Assembly: GCF_013364235.1 (NCBI RefSeq)
Contig: NZ_CP054919.1
Coordinates: 7,923,603 to 7,987,602 of the forward strand
Source of the DNA: Kitasatospora sp. NA04385
Lineage (GTDB): Bacteria; Actinomycetota; Actinomycetes; Streptomycetales; Streptomycetaceae
Length of the DNA stretch: 64,000 nucleotides
Reading direction: 5' to 3'
The notes beneath the pieces were generated by a model. The model did no database searches. It had not been told where the DNA came from and worked only from the letters and a program-made list of their open reading frames with translations. Both the position numbers and the translations under genes were made by a program. Positions 58,024 to 64,000 of this stretch are shown piece by piece. How positions within the stretch are numbered: the stretch's first letter is position 1; each line of letters begins with the position of its first letter.

Positions 58024-59382
58024 ATGACCGAGGCGCGGCTCACGGTGGAGCGGCTGCGGGAGCTGGTGGCCGAGGGCGCGGTGGAGACGGTCGTGCTGGC
58101 CGTCACCGACATGCAGGGCCGGCTCCAGGGCAAACGCCTGGACGCCGGGTACTTCCTGGCCGAAGTGCTGAGCGGCGGCGCCGAGGGCTGCGGCTACCTG
58201 CTGGCGGTGGACGTGGAGATGAACACCGTCGACGGCTACACCGTCTCCTCCTGGGAGAGCGGCTACGGAGACCTGGTCTTCGCCCCCGACCTGGCCACCC
58301 TGCGGATGGTGCCCTGGCACCCGGCCACCGCCATGGTCCAGTGCGACCTGGCCCACCACGACGGCACCCCCGTCGCGGTCTCGCCCCGCCAGGTGCTGCG
58401 CCGCCAGCTGGAACGGCTGGCCGGCTACGGCTGGAGCGCGTACGTGGGCACCGAGCTGGAGTTCATGGTCTTCCGGGACAGCTACGAGCGGGCCTGGGAG
58501 AAGCACTACCAGGACCTCACGCCCGTCAACCAGTACAACGTCGACTACTCGATCCTCGGCACCGCCCGGATCGAACCGCTGCTGCGCCGCCTGCGCACCG
58601 GCATGGCCGGGGCCGGGCTGACGGTGGAGTCCGCGAAGGGCGAGTGCAACCTCGGGCAGCACGAGATCGCCTTCCGCTACGCCGACGCGCTGACCACCTG
58701 CGACGACCACGCCGTCTACAAGACCGGCGCCAAGGAGATCGCCGCCCAGGAGGGCGTCAGCCTCACCTTCATGGCCAAGTACGACCAGCGCGAGGGAAAC
58801 TCCTGCCACGTGCACCTGAGCCTGCGCGACGAGCGGGGCCGCCCGGTCTTCCCCGGCGAGGGCGCGCACGGCTTCTCCCGGACGATGGAGCACTTCCTCG
58901 CCGGGCAGCTCGCCTGCCTCGACCGCTTCGCGCTGCTGCTCGCCCCGACCGTCAACTCGTACAAGCGCTACGTGCCGGGCAGCTTCGCCCCCACCGCGAT
59001 CGCCTGGGGCCGCGACAACCGGACGTGCGCGCTGCGGGTGGTTGGGCACGGGGCCTCGCTGCGGTTCGAGAACCGGGTGCCGGGCGGGGACGTCAACCCG
59101 TACCTGGCGGTGGCCGCGCTGATCGCCGCCGGGCTGCACGGGGTGGAGCACCAACTGCCGCTGGAGGACGAGTTCACCGGCAACGCGTACGCCTCCGACG
59201 CGCCCAGGGTGCCCGCCACGCTGCGCGAGGCGGTCGACCGGTTCGAACGCAGCGAGGCCGCCATCGAGGCCTTCGGCAAGGACGTCGTGCGGCACTACGC
59301 CCACGCCGGGAGGGTCGAACTCGCCGCGTACGACGCCGCGGTCACCGACTGGGAGCGCCGCCGCGGCTTCGAGCGGCTGTGA
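58024..59382 (+). CDS. Glutamine-synthetase-like gamma-glutamyl-amine ligase
   Basis: 452 residues of the GS fold (GlnA3/GlnA4-like). The beta-grasp start is VVLAVTDMQGRLQGKRLDAG. Catalytic parts are GTELEFMVFRDSY (metal Glu), ESAKGECNLGQHEIAFRYAD, the ATP-site HVHLSLRDERGR and the late RFENRVPGGDVNPYLAVAAL. In streptomycetes such proteins glutamylate polyamines or ethanolamine rather than ammonia. With the dehydrogenases next, a Puu-like amine-catabolism role is inferred. The start ATG 58024 has only weak GGTGGG upstream. Confidence 0.88.
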   Translation: MTEARLTVERLRELVAEGAVETVVLAVTDMQGRLQGKRLDAGYFLAEVLSGGAEGCGYLLAVDVEMNTVDGYTVSSWESGYGDLVFAPDLATLRMVPWHPATAMVQCDLAHHDGTPVAVSPRQVLRRQLERLAGYGWSAYVGTELEFMVFRDSYERAWEKHYQDLTPVNQYNVDYSILGTARIEPLLRRLRTGMAGAGLTVESAKGECNLGQHEIAFRYADALTTCDDHAVYKTGAKEIAAQEGVSLTFMAKYDQREGNSCHVHLSLRDERGRPVFPGEGAHGFSRTMEHFLAGQLACLDRFALLLAPTVNSYKRYVPGSFAPTAIAWGRDNRTCALRVVGHGASLRFENRVPGGDVNPYLAVAALIAAGLHGVEHQLPLEDEFTGNAYASDAPRVPATLREAVDRFERSEAAIEAFGKDVVRHYAHAGRVELAAYDAAVTDWERRRGFERL

Positions 59383-59449
59383 GCCGGCCCTGCCGCGGAA
59401 GCGGGACGGAAACGGAAACGGAAACGGGAACGAGAGCGAGGAGGAGCAG

Positions 59450-60826
59450 GTGACCGAGGGGCCCGAGCCGTACCAGGTGGTCAACCCCGCCACCGAGGAG
59501 GTGATCGCCACCGTCGAACTGGCCGACCGGGCCGCCGCCGACGCCGCGATCGCCCGCGCCAAGGCGGCGTTCGAGAGCTGGCGGAACGTGGCGCCCGGCG
59601 ACCGGGCCCGGCTGCTGCGCCGCTTCGCCGCCGAAGTGGACGCCGAGCGCGAGCAGCTGGCCCTCCTGGAGGTCGCCAACGCCGGGCACACCATCGGCAA
59701 CGCCCGCTGGGAGGCCGGCAACGCGCGCGACGTCATCGAGTACTACGCGGGCGCCCCCGAGCGGCTGTTCGGCCGACAGATCCCGGTCGCCGGCGGCCTC
59801 GACGTCACCTTCCACGAGCCGCTGGGCGTGGTCGGCGTGATCGTCCCGTGGAACTTCCCGCTGCCGATCGCCGCCTGGGCGCTGGCCCCCGCCCTGGCCG
59901 CCGGGAACACCGTCATCGTCAAACCGGCCGAACTCACCCCGCTCACCGCGCTGCGGCTGGCCGAGCTCGCCCTGCGCGCGGGCCTGCCCGAGGGCGTGCT
60001 GCAGGTGCTACCCGGCCGGGGCCCGGTGGTCGGGCAGCGCTTCGTCACCCACCCCGACGTCCGCAAGGTGGTGTTCACCGGCTCCACCGCCGTCGGCAGG
60101 TCCGTGATGGCCGGCTGCGCCGCCCAGGTCAAGCCCGTCACGCTGGAGCTCGGCGGCAAGAGCGCCAACATCGTCTTCGCCGACGCCGACCTGGACAAGG
60201 CCGCCGCCACCGCCCCCTACGCCGTCTTCGACAATGCCGGGCAGGACTGCTGCGCGCGCTCCCGGATCCTGGTCGAGGCGAGCGTGTACGAGGAGTTCAC
60301 CCAGCGGCTGGAGCAAGCCGTCCGGGGCGTCCGGGTCGGCGACCCGGCGGACGAGAAGACCGAGATGGGTCCGCTGATCTCGGCCGCGCACCGGGCCCGG
60401 GTGGCCTCCTACGTGGACGGCGACACCGAGGTGGCGTTCCGCGGCAGCGCACCCGGGGGGCCGGGCTTCTGGTACCCGCCGACGGTGCTGGCGCCGATCG
60501 CCCCCGACCACCGGGCGTTCACCGAGGAGGTGTTCGGCCCGGTCGTCGCCGTGGTCCCGTTCCGCGGCGAGAGCGACGCGGTGCGGATCGCCAACGCCAC
60601 CGAGTACGGCCTGTCCGGGTCGATCTGGACGCGCGACGTGGGCCGCGCGCTGCGCGTCGCCCGGGCCGTGGAGGCGGGCAACCTGTCCGTCAACTCGCAC
60701 TCCTCGGTGCGCTACTGGACGCCGTTCGGCGGCTTCAAACAGTCCGGCCTGGGTCGCGAGCTCGGACCGGACGCCCTGCACGCCTTCACCGAGACCAAGA
60801 ACGTCTTCATCGCCACGGAGGAATGA
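59450..60826 (+). CDS. Aldehyde dehydrogenase
   Basis: 458-residue NAD(P)-dependent aldehyde dehydrogenase. Marks are VVNPATEEVIATVELADRAA, GVVGVIVPWNFPLPIAAWAL, the cofactor loop KVVFTGSTAVGRSVMAG, ELGGKSANIVFADADLDKA, the catalytic Cys in NAGQDCCARSRILVE and the end SVRYWTPFGGFKQSGLGREL. It would oxidise the gamma-glutamyl-aminoaldehyde made after glutamylation of an amine. ATG-type start is GTG 59450 after GGAGGAGC; the stop overlaps the SDR start region. Confidence 0.92.
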   Translation: MTEGPEPYQVVNPATEEVIATVELADRAAADAAIARAKAAFESWRNVAPGDRARLLRRFAAEVDAEREQLALLEVANAGHTIGNARWEAGNARDVIEYYAGAPERLFGRQIPVAGGLDVTFHEPLGVVGVIVPWNFPLPIAAWALAPALAAGNTVIVKPAELTPLTALRLAELALRAGLPEGVLQVLPGRGPVVGQRFVTHPDVRKVVFTGSTAVGRSVMAGCAAQVKPVTLELGGKSANIVFADADLDKAAATAPYAVFDNAGQDCCARSRILVEASVYEEFTQRLEQAVRGVRVGDPADEKTEMGPLISAAHRARVASYVDGDTEVAFRGSAPGGPGFWYPPTVLAPIAPDHRAFTEEVFGPVVAVVPFRGESDAVRIANATEYGLSGSIWTRDVGRALRVARAVEAGNLSVNSHSSVRYWTPFGGFKQSGLGRELGPDALHAFTETKNVFIATEE

Positions 60827-60831
60827 GCCAC

Positions 60832-61602
60832 ATGAGCAAGCGACTTGACGGCCGGGTGGCGGTCGTCACCGGCGCGGGCAGCGGCATCGGCCTGGCCACG
60901 GTGCGCCGCTTCGCCGCCGAGGGGGCGAAGGTGGTGTGCGCCGACATCGACGAGGAGACCGGCGCCAAGGCCGCCAACGAGGTCGGCGGCCTGTTCGTGC
61001 GCACCGACGTGACCGACGAGGAGCAGGTCCGCGCCCTGTTCGACACGGCGGTCGAGCACTACGGCAGCCTGGACGTGGCGTTCAACAACGCGGGCATCTC
61101 CCCGCCGGACGACGACTCCATCCTGGTCACCGGCCTCGACGCGTGGAGGCGCGTCCAGGACGTCAACCTGACCTCGGTGTACCTGTGCTGCAAGTACGCG
61201 ATCGGCCACATGCGGCGGCAGGGCAAGGGTTCGATCATCAACACCGCGTCCTTCGTGGCGGTGATGGGCGCCGCGACCTCGCAGATCTCCTACAGCGCCT
61301 CCAAGGGCGGCGTGCTGGCGATGAGCCGGGAGCTGGGCGTGGAGTTCGCCCGCGAGGGCATCCGGGTCAACGCGCTGTGCCCCGGCCCGGTCAACACCCC
61401 GCTGCTGCAGGAGCTGTTCGCCAAGGACCCGGAGCGCGCCGCCCGCCGACTGGTGCACATCCCGCTCGGCCGGTTCGCCGAACCCGAGGAGATCGCCGCC
61501 GCGGTGGCCTTCCTGGCCAGTGACGACTCCTCCTTCATGACCGCCAACACCTTCCTGGTGGACGGCGGCATCTCCGGCGCGTACGTCACCCCGCTCTCCT
61601 GA
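60832..61602 (+). CDS. Short-chain dehydrogenase/reductase
   Basis: 256-residue classical SDR. The NAD loop is VVTGAGSGIGLATVRRFA, the acid giving NAD preference is CADIDEE, NAG motif FNNAGISPPDDD, catalytic Ser in NTASFVAVMGA and YSASKGGVLAMSRELG (Tyr-x-x-x-Lys). The end CPGPVNTPLLQELFAKDPER and FLVDGGISGAYVTPL is normal. It starts six bases after the ALDH stop (an ATG at 60823 is alternative) with GGAGG ten bases upstream. The reaction in this operon is unclear. Confidence 0.92.
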   Translation: MSKRLDGRVAVVTGAGSGIGLATVRRFAAEGAKVVCADIDEETGAKAANEVGGLFVRTDVTDEEQVRALFDTAVEHYGSLDVAFNNAGISPPDDDSILVTGLDAWRRVQDVNLTSVYLCCKYAIGHMRRQGKGSIINTASFVAVMGAATSQISYSASKGGVLAMSRELGVEFAREGIRVNALCPGPVNTPLLQELFAKDPERAARRLVHIPLGRFAEPEEIAAAVAFLASDDSSFMTANTFLVDGGISGAYVTPLS

Positions 61603-61633
61603 CGACTGACGACTGACGGCACGGCGCGGGGCG

Positions 61634-62062
61634 TCAGTGCGAGGAGAACGCGTCCCCGCCGACCGCGAGGGCGTCGCCGCCGTTGCCCAGCGCGTCGCCG
61701 CCGACGGCCAGGGCCGACCCGCACAGCGCCTCGGCGTCCCCGCCGACCGCGCCCGCGTTGCCGCCCTCGGCCCAGGCGTCGCCGCCCACCGCACCGGCGT
61801 CGCCGCCCAGCGCGCCCGCGTCACCGCCGACACCCAGCGCGTCCCCGCCCTCGGCCCAGGCGTCCCCGCCGACCGCGCCCGCGTCGCCGCCCTGGGCCGC
61901 CGCGTCGCCGCCGACGGCCAGCGCCCCGTGCGGGTGCGTGTGGTGGTGCCCGTGGTGGTGCGTGTGCGCGGAGGCGGTGCCCGCCGTGCCCAGCAGGGCG
62001 AGGCCGGTGAGGAAGGTGGCGGTGGTGACCTTGGCAAGGCTGGAACGCATCGGGTTCTCCAT
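61634..62062 (-). CDS. Secreted His-rich protein with thirteen GGDAxAx heptads
   Basis: 142 residues. A signal peptide (MRSSLAKVTTATFLTGLALL, cleaved near TASA) leads to a His cluster HTHHHGHHHTHPHG (nine His) and then thirteen seven-residue repeats based on GGDAxAV, for example GGDAAAQ, GGDAGAV and GGDAWAE. One unit is CGSALAV, with the only Cys. The regular Gly-Gly-Asp spacing suggests a repeated turn or beta-solenoid, and the His cluster a metal site. No family recognised. DNA repeats are 21 bases long. Start ATG 62062, or 62050. Confidence 0.8.
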   Translation of the reverse strand: MENPMRSSLAKVTTATFLTGLALLGTAGTASAHTHHHGHHHTHPHGALAVGGDAAAQGGDAGAVGGDAWAEGGDALGVGGDAGALGGDAGAVGGDAWAEGGNAGAVGGDAEALCGSALAVGGDALGNGGDALAVGGDAFSSH

Positions 62063-62291
62063 GCTCAGCGCCGGACGCGGTGGCGTCGGACGCGGGTTGG
62101 TGCCGGACGCGACGATCATCGGCATCCGTGGGCCCGCGCCGCACACCGCGGCCCGACCGGTCACCCGGCCGGGGCAAGGGCACCGCCGCGACGGGTGAGC
62201 GCGGTACCGCCGGATGCCGTAGGGAGCGGCGCGCGGAGTTGACGGGCGCGCGGGGCTGCCGGTCCCGCTGCACACGGGAGTTGGCGACCGA

Positions 62292-64000
62292 TCAGTGTGA
62301 CGATCGGACCGGCAGCTCCATCTCGAACCAGACCACCTTGCCGTCCTTGGTCGCCCGGCTGCCCCAGCGGTGCGCCAGCTCGTTGATCAGCAGCATGCCC
62401 CGCCCGCCCTCGTCGTGCTCGTCCACCGGCCGCAGCCGCGGCTCCCGGCTGTCCGCGTCCGACACCTCCACCGTCAGCAGCGCCCCCCGGAAGATCCGCA
62501 GCTGCAGCGGCGAACCGGCGTGCAGCACCGCGTTCGTCAGCAGTTCCCCGGTCAGCAGCACCACCGGCTCCACCAGCGAGGACAGCCCCCAGCCGGTCAG
62601 CGTCCGCCGGGTGAACTCCCGGGCGTGCCGCAGCAGCGCCGGATCGCCGGACAGCGGCAGCGTCGCCAGCCGGTCCGCGCCGACCGGCTCCGCGTGCGCC
62701 ATGATCACCGCCACGTCGTCCTGTCCCAGCGTGGACCCGAACGCCCCCAGCACCGCGTCGCAGCCCCGCTCCAGGGTCGGCTGCCGGTGCGTCACCGTCT
62801 CGCGCAGCAGCTCCAGGCCCTCGTCCAGGTCCTGCCCGCGCCGCTCCACCAGCCCGTCCGTGTACAGCACCAGCAGCCCGTCCTCGCGCAGCGGGAAGCG
62901 CACCGACTCGAACGGCACCCCGCCCACGCCCAGCGGCGCCCCCGGCGGCGGCTCCACCAGCCGGGCCCGGCCGTCCCGCTCCGACAGCACCGGCGGCAGG
63001 TGGCCGGCCGAGGCCAGGATGCACTCCTCGTCCACCGGGTCGAACACCGCGCACACGCAGGTCGCGAACTGGCCCTCGCCGAGCTGCGCGGTCGCCTCGT
63101 CCAGGCGCCGCAGCACCCGGGCCGGATCGAGGTCCAGCGTCACCAGCGTCCGCGCCACCGTCCGCAGCTGGCCCATCGTCGCGGCCGCCCGGATGCCGTG
63201 CCCCATCACGTCGCCGACGATCAGCGCCACCCGGCCGCCGGTCAGCGGCACCACGTCGAACCAGTCGCCGCCGATCTCGTCGCCCACTGTGGACGGCAGG
63301 TACCGGTGCGCGATCTCCAGCCCCGGCGTGCCGTGCACGTCCTGCGGCAGCAGGCTGCGCTGCAGGGTCAGCGCGGTGTCCCGCTCCCGCCGGTACAGCC
63401 GGGCGTTGTCGATGCACACCGCCGCCCGCGCCGCCAGCTCCTCGCCCAGCGCCCGGTCCGCCGGGGTGAACGACTCCGGGTTGGCCAGCCGCACGAACTC
63501 CACCCCGCCCAGCACCTGGCCGCGCGCCAGCAGCGGCACCATCAGGTACGAGTGGATCCCGGCGTCCAGGCCCGGCTGGACCCGGTCCGGGTGCGCGACG
63601 ATCCGCCGCAGCTCGAACTCGTCCACGTGCGGCACCAGGATCGACCGGCCGGTGCGCATCGCCTGCGCGTACAGCTTGGCCGAGTGCGTGGTCTCCCCGA
63701 TCTCGTCCGCCGCTCCGGTCAGCAGCGTGCCGCCCTCCCGCTCGCCCACCGCGACCGCGCGCAGCGCCACCGAACCGGACTCCGGCACCGGCTCCGGGTC
63801 CTCGCCGGTCAGCACCGCCTCGCGGATGTCCACCGTCACGAAGTCCGCGAACCGCGGGATCACCACGTCCACCAGCTCCTGCGCGGTGATCGTCAGGTCC
63901 AGCGTGGTGCCGATCCGGGTGGAGGCCTCGTTCAGCAGCGCCAGCCGCTGCTGGGCGGTCTCCGCCGCCTCCAGGGCCCGCTGCCGTTGCTCGGCGGCGT
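62292..64000 (-). CDS. GAF / SpoIIE phosphatase / HATPase signalling protein (5' end outside window)
   Basis: At least 569 residues, open to the right edge. Window-edge residues are a coiled coil (AEQRQRALEAAETAQQRLAL), then a GAF domain (GIHSYLMVPLLARGQVLGG), the SpoIIE/PP2C-type phosphatase (GDWFDVVPLTGGRVALIVGD with MGHGIRAAATMG, and EDGLLVLYTDGLVERRG), and a C-terminal anti-sigma-type ATPase (LTGELLTNAVLHAG; GRGMLLINELAHRWG). Such proteins dephosphorylate anti-anti-sigma factors of the STAS type, and one STAS gene lies at 28432-28908. The N-terminal sensor is missing from the window. Confidence 0.92.
   Translation of the reverse strand, partial: AAEQRQRALEAAETAQQRLALLNEASTRIGTTLDLTITAQELVDVVIPRFADFVTVDIREAVLTGEDPEPVPESGSVALRAVAVGEREGGTLLTGAADEIGETTHSAKLYAQAMRTGRSILVPHVDEFELRRIVAHPDRVQPGLDAGIHSYLMVPLLARGQVLGGVEFVRLANPESFTPADRALGEELAARAAVCIDNARLYRRERDTALTLQRSLLPQDVHGTPGLEIAHRYLPSTVGDEIGGDWFDVVPLTGGRVALIVGDVMGHGIRAAATMGQLRTVARTLVTLDLDPARVLRRLDEATAQLGEGQFATCVCAVFDPVDEECILASAGHLPPVLSERDGRARLVEPPPGAPLGVGGVPFESVRFPLREDGLLVLYTDGLVERRGQDLDEGLELLRETVTHRQPTLERGCDAVLGAFGSTLGQDDVAVIMAHAEPVGADRLATLPLSGDPALLRHAREFTRRTLTGWGLSSLVEPVVLLTGELLTNAVLHAGSPLQLRIFRGALLTVEVSDADSREPRLRPVDEHDEGGRGMLLINELAHRWGSRATKDGKVVWFEMELPVRSSH

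Noticed and set aside
61634-61930. CRISPR-like regular repeats
   Set aside because: The 21-base periodicity encodes the GGDAxAx heptads in frame, with no unique spacers or cas genes.

Overview
The window is very GC-rich DNA from a streptomycete-type actinomycete. Third codon positions are almost all G or C, GTG starts are common, and characteristic families are present (SpoOM, DUF3040, DUF1876, amphi-Trp, streptophobe, DUF6777, SpoIIE/GAF phosphatase, AfsK/Pkn-type kinases). The genus is probably Streptomyces or Kitasatospora, but the sequence alone does not settle it. I see no rRNA, tRNA, CRISPR array, insertion sequence or replication origin.

1-10,836 is part of a biosynthetic gene cluster, cut by the left edge. 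It encodes a one-module NRPS (docking, Cy-like, Cys-type A, PCP, TE), a Cupin_3 protein, a lysine/ornithine N-hydroxylase, a small cupin, a methionyl-tRNA-synthetase-like protein, an ATP-grasp ligase and a fold-III PLP decarboxylase. N-hydroxylase plus cupin plus MetRS-like protein is the signature of the hydrazine (N-N bond) synthetase route known from s56-p1 and related compounds. Here the cupin and MetRS-like parts are two overlapping genes rather than one fusion. Linking this to a Cys-selecting NRPS, an ATP-grasp ligase and a DapDC-like decarboxylase suggests an undescribed N-N-containing peptide-like product. This is the most exciting region.

10,837-22,400 holds small streptomycete genes (SpoOM, amphi-Trp, DUF6325-like, SHOCT, VOC), an AraC regulator, an Lnt-like nitrilase-fold acyltransferase, a NarL-type two-component system and an ABC-F protein preceded by a probable leader peptide. 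Two gene remnants follow. 22,379-36,292 is an accessory/stress stretch: two paralogous PRC-barrel proteins, a CsbD protein, an MFS exporter, a MarR/hydrolase divergon, acetyltransferases, STAS, MTA phosphorylase, an Nei-type glycosylase and an HD hydrolase. Several genes there look leaderless.

36,482-48,704 is a phospho-signalling neighbourhood. It has two Ser/Thr kinases, an FHA-FHA-ABC transporter fusion, two membrane-anchored proteins carrying repeated Thr motifs that could be FHA docking sites (one gene is frameshifted), a secreted M1 metallopeptidase and a streptophobe protein.

51,464-55,083 is a coherent magnesium system on the minus strand. A clear M-box riboswitch and terminator precede a soluble PRC/MgtE_N/CBS protein, which is translationally coupled to an NRAMP-family transporter whose DPGN and TM6 Met ligands are altered, as expected for a non-transition-metal substrate. 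58,024-61,602 is a glutamylpolyamine-type catabolic operon (GS-like, aldehyde dehydrogenase, SDR). Next comes a secreted His-rich protein with thirteen GGDAxAx heptads, and the window ends inside a GAF/SpoIIE phosphatase gene.
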